This document shows, piece by piece, positions 28,136 through 36,412 of a stretch of DNA of 64,000 nucleotides (position 1 is the stretch's first letter; every line of letters begins with the position of its first letter). Under the pieces are notes generated by a model that was not told where the DNA came from, did no database searches, and was given only the letters and a program-made list of their open reading frames with translations. The stretch is taken from assembly GCF_007859755.1 (NCBI RefSeq), contig NZ_SJPF01000003.1, positions 806,001 through 870,000 of the forward strand, read 5' to 3'. The position numbers and the translations under genes were made by a program. Source of the stretch: Blastopirellula retiformator (GTDB lineage: Bacteria; Planctomycetota; Planctomycetia; Pirellulales; Pirellulaceae).

Positions 28136-28153
28136 GAGCGCGACTTACGTAGT

Positions 28154-28189
28154 TAAAAAAAGAAAACCGCCCTGCGGTAGGACGGTTTT
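28154..28189 (-). terminator. Terminator between fae and mtdB (minus strand)
   Basis: The stem is 28163-28173 with 28179-28189. Read on the minus strand it has a G-U pair where the plus strand would have C-A, and a T-run (28155-28161) follows. This is consistent with ending fae transcripts. Confidence 0.75.
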
Positions 28190-28226
28190 CGGAAGTTGTC
28201 GAAAGAGCGAGTTTGTCGCTGGGCGA

Positions 28227-28724
28227 CTAGAAGCCGCGGAACGGGTGGGCCGCTTTTTCTTTACCGGCCAGAACTTCGTCGACCGTCGGCTTGGCGCCCA
28301 TGGCGTTAGCGATCGACTGCTTGGTCGCTTCGTAGTTGTAGTCGAAGATTTTCTTGTCGTCGGCTGCGTCCCAGTGAATGAACACGCCGCAGACGATGAC
28401 CAAGTCTTCGCACTGATCTTTGGGGATGATGCCGGCTTCGACCGAATCGGCGACCGCCTTGGCGACGGCGGCTTGAGCCGGGCCAAACATCTGAGTCGCT
28501 TGCTTGGCGCCCTTAATAGTCACCTTGGTGATGGTGACGGTGGCCGGTTTGACCAGCAGGTTCGGCTCCAGCACGGCGAGCAGATTCGAGTGCCCGGCGG
28601 TTTGGGTCGCCAAAGCGCTGGCGAACGCGGCGCCAACGGGGCCCGTCTTGGAGCCGATCATGAGATCGATATGAGCGATTTCGTTGCCCTTGCCAGCGAG
28701 CGCTTCGCCAATGAACATCGACAT
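28227..28724 (-). CDS. fae: Formaldehyde-activating enzyme
   Basis: A 165-residue enzyme that condenses formaldehyde with tetrahydromethanopterin to methylene-H4MPT. The conserved His lies in AHIDLMIG; GPAQAAVAKAVADSVEAGIIP and CEDLVIVCGVFIHW are typical blocks, and length fits. The frame extends to 28781, but the ATG at 28724 (MSMFIGEAL) has GGGAGAAA at the right distance and matches family starts. It produces the substrate of the neighbouring MtdB, so the two catalyse consecutive steps. Confidence 0.93.
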   Translation of the reverse strand: MSMFIGEALAGKGNEIAHIDLMIGSKTGPVGAAFASALATQTAGHSNLLAVLEPNLLVKPATVTITKVTIKGAKQATQMFGPAQAAVAKAVADSVEAGIIPKDQCEDLVIVCGVFIHWDAADDKKIFDYNYEATKQSIANAMGAKPTVDEVLAGKEKAAHPFRGF

Positions 28725-28896
28725 GCGTAGTTTCTCCCGAAAGTGAAGATTGGATGGAGCGTCCCGAACTGGGCGCCGCATGGAGGAAAGGTTGGGGGGC
28801 GGCGCCCCTGGCAGCGCACATTCGCAATGTTAGAGCGCGATACGGGCCCAATGCCGTTCAGAAAAACTTATCAAACCCCGACGCGATTGCAACCAT

Positions 28897-28961
28897 GGCC
28901 CCGCCGCCTGCGGCGGGGCGTAAAGAAAAGACCGCCGCACGGCAAGGGCCATGCGGCGGTC
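28897..28961 (-). terminator. Double hairpin/terminator behind the tadG-like gene
   Basis: On the minus strand a 10-bp stem (28930-28939 with 28952-28961) runs into a T-rich stretch (28922-28928), 39 nt past the stop of the tadG-like gene. A second, GC-only hairpin (28899-28907 with 28910-28918) follows. Confidence 0.8.
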
Positions 28962-29000
28962 CACACGAGGCAGGAAACGGGAAAGGTGGGCTGGTGCGGG

Positions 29001-30737
29001 TTACTTCACCAGTTTCAGGGGGCGGTGGCCAGCTACCTGGCGGAAGATCTCGGTGAGGTCATCGGTGTATTCCTCGACGGTTTGACCGCCGGGAACATTG
29101 AAATGGACCCCTTTTGTGATCTCGGCGACTTGATCCATCAGGTTCTTGTCCGCCCCGGCGCCAAGACTAATCGTCAGGATCTTAATGTTTTGCTCCGCAC
29201 AGAGATACGCTTCGTCGAGCACATACTGTTTGGCGCCAGAACTGTTGGTTCCGCCGTTAACCCAGTTCGCCTGACCGTCGGTCAGCAGCACCATCATCTT
29301 CACGGCGCCGACCCGGGCGCGAGCTTGCAACTCTTCACGGGCGACGGTCATGCCGCCGCCGATGTTCGTGTAGTTGTGATAGTGGCCGGCCTGACGTTGC
29401 CGCGACTGGGCCATGATAAACGGCAGGTTCTCGGTCAGCGTCGACTCAAGCAAGCCGTCGCCATTGGGGGCGTTATAGACCGCCAAGCCGATCCGATCGC
29501 GTCCATCCCCTTCCTGCATGAAGTGAATAAACAGGTCGACCGAGTTCTTCACCGCCGTCACCGGCTGAGCGCTCACTTTCCACAGGTCAGGCGTGGCGTT
29601 GTACGAATACCGCCGTTCCAACAGATAGTTAATCCAGTTGAAATAGCCGAAGCGGTAGCGATAGCCGGCGTTGTTGTTTTGGCCGGCGCCCAAGCAATAG
29701 TTGATGTAGTCGTTCCAGCTCCCTTGCGGGTAGGGATAGGCGACGTTGTTCAGACCAAGGGCGTTGCGAATCGTGGAGACGCGATTGCCGTCAAAGTCAA
29801 ACGAATGGACTTGGTCCGAGTTGTCTGGGTTCTTACCGCTGGTAACCCTGACGTAGCGGATCTCGCGATTCGGATTGGCCGTGTAGTTGGTTGCTCCGCC
29901 TGGGTAGTAATTGTAGGTGTACCCATTGCTGGTCCGGACCGTAATCTTGCTGATTCCCTTGCTCGACGTGACGACGGCCGATGGACCGCGGTAGGTGACC
30001 GAAGTCTGTGCCTGACCTTCGGAGCCGGGCGCGGGACCTTCCGCTTTCGCATATTGCGGATCAAACGTCAGATCGCCGTAAACCGGATAGCCAAGATCCG
30101 CGTACATCTGCTGTCCGTTGGAGTAGACGTGATCAAAGCCGAGCTTGTTGATCGCGTTGAATTCGCTGTCGTTGTTCATCGAGCCTGACAAGTCGAGCAC
30201 CAGCATGATGTCGCGGCTTTGATAGGTTGCGATCGATTCTGCGGAGATATCAAACGAGTCGCGGCCGAGCAGGTGACCAAAGAAGAAGGGCATGTTCTCG
30301 TAGGACATGCGAACAGAGACGGTCGACGGACTGTCTTCGGCCGGTTCAACTTGTTCGGTCGTGGCGTTCCACTCACCGATCGAAAGTTCGAGCCCTTCGC
30401 CATACTTGTTCAGAAAGAGATCGACGTTGCTGGCGGTGTTGCCGTCAGTAAACTCTTTCCATTGGAGACCGACCGGATTGTGCGTCAGATACTCGTGCAC
30501 GCTAGCGGTGGCGACTTCTTCGCCTTCGATCAGCGATCCGGCGCCGGCCAGCGCCGCAGCGTCTACCGAACGCTGGAGTTGCGATTGCATCGTGAACATG
30601 TAACCGACGTCGACGCTCAGCGCGATGAAACCCATCATCACGATCATCAGCACAGCGGATAGAACCACAATTACCCCGCGTCTTGCCGCGGAGCGTACTT
30701 GGGTTGGGATTTCTCGATCTCTACGACGGGACGACAT
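29001..30737 (-). CDS. TadG-like Flp-pilus protein with vWA domain
   Basis: A 578-residue protein. After a basic cytoplasmic start (MSSRRRDREIPTQ) comes the Tad/TadG N-terminal segment with one membrane helix (GVIVVLSAVLMIVMMGFIALSVDV-type, about 20-43) and SQLQRSVDAAALAGAG. The vWA domain starts at IMLVLDLSGSMN (MIDAS D-x-S-x-S) and ends with LTDGQANW and ILTISLGAG, split by a large Tyr/Asn-rich insertion (about 215-370). Such proteins lie in the inner membrane and face outward, probably in pilus or surface adhesion. The frame is open to 30785, but the ATG at 30737 follows AGGAG. No tad operon is adjacent. Confidence 0.82.
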   Translation of the reverse strand: MSSRRRDREIPTQVRSAARRGVIVVLSAVLMIVMMGFIALSVDVGYMFTMQSQLQRSVDAAALAGAGSLIEGEEVATASVHEYLTHNPVGLQWKEFTDGNTASNVDLFLNKYGEGLELSIGEWNATTEQVEPAEDSPSTVSVRMSYENMPFFFGHLLGRDSFDISAESIATYQSRDIMLVLDLSGSMNNDSEFNAINKLGFDHVYSNGQQMYADLGYPVYGDLTFDPQYAKAEGPAPGSEGQAQTSVTYRGPSAVVTSSKGISKITVRTSNGYTYNYYPGGATNYTANPNREIRYVRVTSGKNPDNSDQVHSFDFDGNRVSTIRNALGLNNVAYPYPQGSWNDYINYCLGAGQNNNAGYRYRFGYFNWINYLLERRYSYNATPDLWKVSAQPVTAVKNSVDLFIHFMQEGDGRDRIGLAVYNAPNGDGLLESTLTENLPFIMAQSRQRQAGHYHNYTNIGGGMTVAREELQARARVGAVKMMVLLTDGQANWVNGGTNSSGAKQYVLDEAYLCAEQNIKILTISLGAGADKNLMDQVAEITKGVHFNVPGGQTVEEYTDDLTEIFRQVAGHRPLKLVK

Positions 30738-31025
30738 TTCGACTCTCCTGCAGTGGTTGGGCGAATAGGCGCAGCCGCCGACCAATCGACGCTGACGCGG
30801 GTATCATGGACAATTTTGTGGGGAGAGATTTGCGACCGGTCGCTTCATGCGGACTGGTCGCGATATAGCAGCGTTTGGCCGAAGCCGTCCGCATGAAATG
30901 GGAAAATCAGAAAAGTACCGTCGAAATGGAAACAGTGTGTCCTAGCCCAATGGAAACCATAGCTTGAAAAAAAACTTGGGGTCGGCTCTTAGAAAAAAAT
31001 TCCCAAAAATCGGCGCGACCCACTG

Positions 31026-32141
31026 ATGACGTCCCCTAATCTGCCCCAGCGAATCGCCGTGGTTGGCTGCAGTTGTCGGGCTGCTGTTGCCTGTTTGCAA
31101 CGTAGCGGCGCTGCAGCGCTTGCCGCCGATCAATTTGCCGACGCCGATCTCCGCCAGATGGCGCCGGCGATGCAATTGGCCGATTATCCAGCCGAAATTC
31201 CCGCCTGGTTGGCGGCGACCGACGCGACCCACTGGATGTATGTCGGTGGTCTTGAGAACCATCCCGAGATCATCGAAGCCGCGGCCGATGTGCGTCCGCT
31301 GTTAGGCGTTCCCGCCCCTGCCCTAGCGGCGATCCGTGATCCGCTGACGCTACAGCAAACTTTGCGTTTGGCTGGTTTTCCGTTTCCCGAGACGCAGCTT
31401 GAGCCGCCCCGGGCAGGACATTGGATCGTCAAACCGCGGAAGACCGCCGGCGGTTTGAGTATCGGCCCGTTTCGTCAACCGGTGGAAACGGAGGAGGTCG
31501 TTTATCAGCGGTTGTTGCGGGGACAAGCCTACGGGGCGGCGTTTGTGGCGATTGATGGTCGGGCCCATTTCCTGGGCGCCACGCGTCAATTGTTTGGGCG
31601 AAAATGGAAGGCGCCCCAGCCGTATCAGTATGCAGGCTCCGTTGGTCCAATTTCCCTTGCCGATACCCACCAAGCGACGCTTGAGCGCCTAGCCAATTAT
31701 CTTGTCGCATCGACGGCGCTAAGCGGGCTGTTTGGCGTCGACTTTATTCTGAGCGATGGGGAACTCTGGCCGCTGGAGATCAACCCGCGATTCACGGCGG
31801 CGATGGAATTGTTGCCAGTCGATGTCATGCGATTGCACCTGTCGGCTTGGCTACCAGAGTGGCGAGGTGAAAACGCAACGCCAATCGATCATCCGGTCGA
31901 CGTGCGAGGGAAACTGTTCGTCTATGCGCCCGTCGACTTCGTTTGGACGGAACAGCTGGCAGCGGCGATTTGCGCCACTGGCGCTACGATCGCCGACGTC
32001 CCGATGGTAGGCGCTGTGCTTATCCAGTCGTCGCCGGTTCTGACGCTCCTTGATTCAGCTGTTTCTCCAGGTCACTTGGCTCGTCAGCTCGCCCGTCAAG
32101 CTGGCCAAATTCGCCATCTCCTCTGCCATAAAAGACCGTGA
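31026..32141 (+). CDS. ATP-grasp family protein
   Basis: A 371-residue soluble protein with an ATP-grasp fold. The N-terminal pre-ATP domain begins RIAVVGCSCRAAV, the ATP-binding part has HWIVKPRKTAGGLSI, and the Mg-binding region has FGVDFILSDGELWPLEINPR with the catalytic E-x-N-P-R. These enzymes join a carboxylate to an amine or thiol. Planctomycete and methylotroph genomes carry an ATP-grasp gene (COG2232 type) among tetrahydromethanopterin synthesis genes, and fae and mtdB lie 2-4 kb away, so a role in that cofactor's synthesis is plausible, but this is inference. No clear Shine-Dalgarno precedes the ATG. Confidence 0.82.
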   Translation: MTSPNLPQRIAVVGCSCRAAVACLQRSGAAALAADQFADADLRQMAPAMQLADYPAEIPAWLAATDATHWMYVGGLENHPEIIEAAADVRPLLGVPAPALAAIRDPLTLQQTLRLAGFPFPETQLEPPRAGHWIVKPRKTAGGLSIGPFRQPVETEEVVYQRLLRGQAYGAAFVAIDGRAHFLGATRQLFGRKWKAPQPYQYAGSVGPISLADTHQATLERLANYLVASTALSGLFGVDFILSDGELWPLEINPRFTAAMELLPVDVMRLHLSAWLPEWRGENATPIDHPVDVRGKLFVYAPVDFVWTEQLAAAICATGATIADVPMVGAVLIQSSPVLTLLDSAVSPGHLARQLARQAGQIRHLLCHKRP

Positions 32142-32253
32142 AAGAAAAAATAAGCTCGTAAAAACTTTTTTGTGGACTTGTTTGCGCCTTACGTGATATC
32201 TTGAGGCATCTAGCTCCCTTTGCTGTCTTTAAATACTTCTCGAGGGGTGTCTT

Positions 32254-33324
32254 ATGCGTATCCGTAGATATCAGGCCGGGTTCACGCTGGTCGAACTACT
32301 CGTGGTAATTGCCATCATCGGCGTCCTGATCGCATTGCTGCTGCCGGCGGTGCAACAGGCCCGGGAAGCGGCCCGGCGTGCGAGCTGTACCAACAACATG
32401 CGGCAGCTGGGGCTGGCGCTGCACAACTTCCATGACACATACAACCGCTTCCCGCCGGGAAGTTCGGACGATCAACGTCCGTTCGGAAATCGCGACAGCG
32501 GCGGCGGCTATGGGCCTTCGTGGTTGGTGTTCCTATTGCCCGGCGTCGAGCAGGGGAACCTGCACGCCAAGTTTCAATTCAACATGGGCAACTCGGGTTG
32601 GGGCAATGTGAACAATGTCGACGCGATGAAAGGCGCCAATATCGAAACCTATGTTTGTCCCTCGGCGCCGTACGATGCGGTCGCTGACAATCCTGGCACG
32701 TTTAGCTCGGGCGTCACCGGCGACGTCACGTCTCCGTCGTATGTCGGCATCTCCGGCGCGATTGATGGTTTGATCCCCGGATACACCGAGAACCGAACCA
32801 ACGCCGGCGCGTCGGGGGTCGAAGGTTGCTGCTCGGGCGGGATCGTCAGCGGCGGCGGGATGTTGTTTCCCTTTGGCAAGTTGACGATGGCGTCGGTTCA
32901 GGATGGAACGAGCAATGTCGCGATTGTTGGCGAACATGGCGACTTTCTCACGACCCGCGATGGTTCTAAGGTCACCTGGCGGGGAGGTCAGCCGCACGGT
33001 TACTTCATTGGCGGGCATGGCGACAACAACGATCGTCGCCCTCCCAACTATTATCCCGGCGGTGACGCCCGGACGTTCAATCAAACGACCGTACGCTACA
33101 AGCTGAACCAAAAGATTGGCTGGGACAATGGATCAGGCACCTGCATGTCGACCGGCGTTTGTCACAACTTCGGCAACAACATCCCACTCAACAGCGCCCA
33201 TCCAGGCGGTCTGCAGTTGCTGTACGTGGATGGATCGGTGCATTTCGCCACCGAAACGATGGCGTTGGAAGAAGTCGCGAAGCTGGTGACCCGCGATGAC
33301 GGCTTGGTCCTTTCGGGAACGTAA
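32254..33324 (+). CDS. DUF1559 domain protein with prepilin-type N-terminus
   Basis: A 356-residue protein. The leader MRIRRYQAG is followed by [19 protein letters not shown], the canonical prepilin-peptidase site with Glu at +5. DUF1559 follows ([35 protein letters not shown]) and ends with the H-X9-DG motif ([12 protein letters not shown]). GAGGGGTG lies 9-16 nt before the ATG. It is probably cotranscribed with the small lipoprotein gene 56 nt downstream, a frequent DUF1559 pairing in planctomycetes. Confidence 0.92.
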   Translation: MRIRRYQAGFTLVELLVVIAIIGVLIALLLPAVQQAREAARRASCTNNMRQLGLALHNFHDTYNRFPPGSSDDQRPFGNRDSGGGYGPSWLVFLLPGVEQGNLHAKFQFNMGNSGWGNVNNVDAMKGANIETYVCPSAPYDAVADNPGTFSSGVTGDVTSPSYVGISGAIDGLIPGYTENRTNAGASGVEGCCSGGIVSGGGMLFPFGKLTMASVQDGTSNVAIVGEHGDFLTTRDGSKVTWRGGQPHGYFIGGHGDNNDRRPPNYYPGGDARTFNQTTVRYKLNQKIGWDNGSGTCMSTGVCHNFGNNIPLNSAHPGGLQLLYVDGSVHFATETMALEEVAKLVTRDDGLVLSGT

Positions 33325-33380
33325 CGGTCGCACGAAACGTCGATTGCATCCCCCCCATTATTCCTGGAAGGAACTTGCCC

Positions 33381-33800
33381 ATGAATGCGAGAAAGCTGTG
33401 CGCATGCGCCCTGGTCGGCGGTTTGATCCTGACGCTAAGTTCGCTTGGCTGTACGCCGGCTGGCGACGCCAAAGTGCCGGTCGCCGGAGAAGTGACGCTT
33501 GACGGAAATCCGCTGCCCGACGGGACGATCTATTTGCGACGAACCGACGGCGAGTTTTTCAGCTTCGACGTCGACGCTGGCAAATGCCAAGGGGAAGCGA
33601 TGCCGGGCGAATACCGCGTCGAGATCTCCGCGATTCGCGAAGAAACGCCCGACGCGACTGCCGTGGCGATGTATGGCGCCGACGCGCCCAAGCGAGAGGT
33701 CAACTACATTCCGCTGCGATACAACGTCGATTCCAAGCTGACCGCGACCGTCGGCAATGGCGGCGCCAAGGATCTGAAGTTTGAACTAGAGACCGACTAG
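33381..33800 (+). CDS. Small lipoprotein, carboxypeptidase-regulatory-like fold
   Basis: A 139-residue lipoprotein. The signal ends at a lipobox (TLSSLGC, Cys near 24), and the mature part is one beta-sandwich-like domain with VPVAGEVTLDGNPLPDGTIY and an EYRVEISA block, as in carboxypeptidase-regulatory-like domains. A TTG at 33375 is in frame, but the ATG at 33381 lies 9 nt after GGAAGG. Downstream of DUF1559 genes this type is common in planctomycetes; function unknown. Its stop overlaps the stop of the facing acyltransferase gene in the tetranucleotide CTAG. Confidence 0.75.
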   Translation: MNARKLCACALVGGLILTLSSLGCTPAGDAKVPVAGEVTLDGNPLPDGTIYLRRTDGEFFSFDVDAGKCQGEAMPGEYRVEISAIREETPDATAVAMYGADAPKREVNYIPLRYNVDSKLTATVGNGGAKDLKFELETD

Positions 33801-34579
33801 CGCGTCCACTTTCGCTGTTTGGCGTCGGCCATCGCCTTCTCCAGGTCGGCCCGGGTCGGTTTCCAATCTCGCCCGGCCAATTGCGGCTCGAAGTCGTCAC
33901 GGCCGGCGAGATGGGCGATTGCGCGAGTCGCCTGTTCCATGATCTCCTGCGGCGTGCCGGTCGAGGTATCGATCGGCTCGCCAACTTCTACGATCACATG
34001 TGCCGGCATCAGAAACGGGCTGGCGGGGGACCGATCGTACGGCGCTCCCTCGATATAGATCGGTATGATCGGGACGCCGGCATGCTGGGCGATCATCGCC
34101 GCGCCGGGGCGAAAAGGGAGCATCAACTGGTCGGTCATATTGATCCGCCCTTCTGGCAAAACGCCCACTAACTCGCCGGCGCTGAGCAGTTCAATCGCGG
34201 CGCGGATCGCCTTGGTGTCGCGCCCGCCGCGATTTGTGCCGATTGCGCCGGTTTGTCGTAAAAACCAGGCCAAAGCAGGATGTTCGACATATTCTTTGGC
34301 GACCATCCAGTGGACGACGCGATGGGCGGCGACTTGAATGAAGAATGGGTCGGCGCTGCTACGATGGTTGGCGATCAACACGGCGCCTTGGCCGATCGGG
34401 ATCGGCAGGTTCGCCGCAATCGACGTCCGCCAATAGCAACGCGACAGCACCACGTTTACGCACGCCAGCACATATCGCGGAAACGTGTAGACCCGCCGCG
34501 ACCAGTTGGCCAGCCACCACAACGTGGGAACCGCCAACAGCGCCGTCAGAAAAATCGCAGAAAGGATATCGCGTGACAA
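33797..34579 (-). CDS. PlsC-family acyltransferase (second copy)
   Basis: A 260-residue membrane acyltransferase with an N-terminal hydrophobic helix (ILSAIFLTALLAVPTLWWL). The catalytic NHRSSADP motif (NHxxxxD) is intact, and the second block reads LPEGRINMT instead of the canonical FPEGTR, with Gly-Arg retained but Thr missing. It resembles lyso-phosphatidate acyltransferases and may use another acyl acceptor. It is shorter in similarity to E. coli PlsC than the copy at 5632-6294. Divergent from the phosphoesterase gene. Confidence 0.8.
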   Translation of the reverse strand: MSRDILSAIFLTALLAVPTLWWLANWSRRVYTFPRYVLACVNVVLSRCYWRTSIAANLPIPIGQGAVLIANHRSSADPFFIQVAAHRVVHWMVAKEYVEHPALAWFLRQTGAIGTNRGGRDTKAIRAAIELLSAGELVGVLPEGRINMTDQLMLPFRPGAAMIAQHAGVPIIPIYIEGAPYDRSPASPFLMPAHVIVEVGEPIDTSTGTPQEIMEQATRAIAHLAGRDDFEPQLAGRDWKPTRADLEKAMADAKQRKWTR

Positions 34580-34614
34580 CGCGGTTCTTCCGGTTCGAAT
34601 CAGGGAAACAATGG

Positions 34615-35097
34615 ATGCAAATAGGAATTGTGAGCGATACGCACGGTCAGGTCGAGTTCACTCGCGACGCGATTCGGATGCTCGAGTCGTTTGAGGTCGA
34701 CCAGGTCATCCATTGCGGCGACATAGGCGCCGCGGCGATTATCGACCTGTTTTCGTCCTGGCCGACCCACTATGTCGTCGGCAATGTCGATTACGACGCT
34801 GAGACCCTCTCGGCCGACTGTAAGACCGCCGGGCATACCTTCCACGGCCTGTTTGGCAGCCTGACGCTGGCAGGGCGGAAAATCGCTTTCCTGCATGGTC
34901 ACGAGGAAGCCCGGCTCGCACAAACGATCAACTGCGGCGCCTACGACCTAGTCTGCCATGGGCATACGCACAAAGTTGCTAGCTATACCGTCGGTCAGAC
35001 GCACGTGCTCAATCCAGGCGCTTTGTACCGCGCAAGTCGCCACACAATCGCTATCGTCGACCTGCCGGCGCTGGAAGTCAATATTGTGCCGGTTTAA
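34615..35097 (+). CDS. MJ0936/YfcE-family metallophosphoesterase
   Basis: A 160-residue enzyme with the calcineurin-like metal motifs: SDTHG (residues 7-11), a GDIG segment, GNVDYD, LHGHEE and CHGHTH. Family members are cyclic-nucleotide or phosphodiester phosphodiesterases. The frame is open upstream to 34345, but that part overlaps the divergent acyltransferase and lacks conserved features; the ATG at 34615 begins at the metal-binding strand as expected. Its stop overlaps the stop of the facing gene by the tetranucleotide TTAA. Confidence 0.88.
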   Translation: MQIGIVSDTHGQVEFTRDAIRMLESFEVDQVIHCGDIGAAAIIDLFSSWPTHYVVGNVDYDAETLSADCKTAGHTFHGLFGSLTLAGRKIAFLHGHEEARLAQTINCGAYDLVCHGHTHKVASYTVGQTHVLNPGALYRASRHTIAIVDLPALEVNIVPV

Positions 35098-35648
35098 TTG
35101 CCGCCGCGAGCAAGCTGCGCTTCTCGCTGCAATGCTTCGCGAACGCCGACGTAGGTTTGCCGTCCCTTCAAGCAGGCGGCGCGAAACGCATCGGGGCGAC
35201 TGACTCCGCTCAGGCGGAAAGTCTCGACATTGTCGAGGTAGAAGATCATGTCGCCAGCGTGATACCAGGCTTGGCCTGGTTGGACGTCGATTTCGATCCG
35301 ATTGAAACGGTCGAGATCGACCCAGCGATCGGGTTTGCCGTTGAGTCCCTGCTCGATGATCACGCGACGATTCGTCAAGCGATAATGGGCGCCAACGCCC
35401 GGCGCAGCGTGCCATAGATAGATCGCAGCGCCGATGGGGCTGGTTGCAAGCGCCAGCAGATTGCCGACGGTCAGGAAACCAACGCCCGACTCGATTAGGT
35501 ACAAACGGCCGAGAAAACGGCCCAGTCGCGACGCGCCGTTGGACGGCCAGACGGTCATGACGGTCGTTTCCGACTTCGCACTCGGGGCGACTCCGGCGAT
35601 GGCCTGAGACACGGGCGACCTTTCTACGCGGGGGAGGTGGCGATTCAA
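35094..35648 (-). CDS. Membrane protein with bacterial PH-like domain
   Basis: A 184-residue protein with one or two membrane helices (about 49-82, GFLTVGNLLALATSPIGAAIYL) followed by a PH-like domain: HYRLTNRRVIIEQGLNGK, RWVDLDRFNRIEID, FRLSGVSRPDAFRAACL. This order is like YdbS-type bPH2 proteins, of unknown function. The N-terminus is basic and variable. Its TAA stop shares TTAA with the phosphoesterase stop. Confidence 0.72.
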   Translation of the reverse strand: MNRHLPRVERSPVSQAIAGVAPSAKSETTVMTVWPSNGASRLGRFLGRLYLIESGVGFLTVGNLLALATSPIGAAIYLWHAAPGVGAHYRLTNRRVIIEQGLNGKPDRWVDLDRFNRIEIDVQPGQAWYHAGDMIFYLDNVETFRLSGVSRPDAFRAACLKGRQTYVGVREALQREAQLARGGN

Positions 35649-35703
35649 TCCGCCTAGTTTATCAGAACTCCCCAGCGATCGACCAGTAGATTCGCCGCGG
35701 CGG

Positions 35704-35889
35704 CTACATCCGCTTGGCCATGATGTGCCAGAAGACGCCGCCGACCGAGAGCATCGAGCCGAATAGAATCACGCCAATCAGCAGCGGCATATTGATGCCC
35801 GCTTCGCCAGCATTGACGACGCAAAACAGGACGCCCAATACCTCGACAACGCAACCGGCGCCGATCAGCAATAGAGAGAGTGGGTTCAT
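35704..35889 (-). CDS. Small membrane protein with two helices
   Basis: A 61-residue hydrophobic protein with two membrane segments (LLLIGAGCVVEVLGVLFCVV and LLIGVILFGSMLSVGGVFWH) and a short basic end (AKRM). AAGGA lies before the ATG at 35889. Small two-helix proteins are easily missed, but helices with charged ends and a ribosome-binding site favour a real gene. Function unknown. Confidence 0.55.
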   Translation of the reverse strand: MNPLSLLLIGAGCVVEVLGVLFCVVNAGEAGINMPLLIGVILFGSMLSVGGVFWHIMAKRM

Positions 35890-36088
35890 CAGTGGTTCCT
35901 TGGTGTTTGACGCATGTTGTTCTGCGAGACTATTCGCAATTCTCGGGGAGATCTTGCCGCCATGGCGAGACGAATGGGGCCAATAACAGGCCCGATTCGG
36001 GAAGAATTCGCGGCGCAGCCGTCAAATTACGCAAGATCTGAAACAGAGATCGACTGGTGGAAGTGGTAGTCGCCGTTACCACCGTCCG

Positions 36089-36385
36089 CTATCGCACTTT
36101 CAAGATGACGCCATGCACGACCAACACGGCGCCTGCCGAAAGGAGACACCACCCGACCCAGCCGCGAGGGCGGATCATATGCCGCTGATCGGTATTTTCG
36201 ACAATGATGCTCTGGATGGCGCCCTCGGTCGTGTCAGTCGAAGGGCCGGCATGTCGCGATAGCAGCCGCGTCGCCGTCGGCGTCAGCGTGAACGACTCGA
36301 CCGATTTCAGCGTGATGCCGGCCAATAGTAGAATCGCGCCGAGATAGATCGCATGCAGCGGCCACTCGCCTCCTTTGCGCGCCAC
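36089..36385 (-). CDS. Hypothetical two-helix membrane protein
   Basis: A 98-residue protein with helices near residues 11-28 (AIYLGAILLLAGITL) and 75-94 (WVGWCLLSAGAVLVVHGV) and a soluble loop between. It follows the NosR-like gene by 27 nt on the same strand and may belong to its operon. I do not recognise the family. Confidence 0.6.
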   Translation of the reverse strand: MARKGGEWPLHAIYLGAILLLAGITLKSVESFTLTPTATRLLSRHAGPSTDTTEGAIQSIIVENTDQRHMIRPRGWVGWCLLSAGAVLVVHGVILKVR

Positions 36386-36412
36386 GGTCTCCTCCTGATT
36401 TCGTCTTGGTCT

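Noticed and set aside
28743-30188. A 481-residue plus-strand frame opposite the tadG-like gene
   Set aside because: It overlaps the terminator region and is antisense to a protein with recognised Tad and vWA motifs.
34345-34614. Upstream extension of the phosphoesterase gene
   Set aside because: It overlaps the divergent acyltransferase gene; the metal-binding strand starts right at the ATG at 34615.
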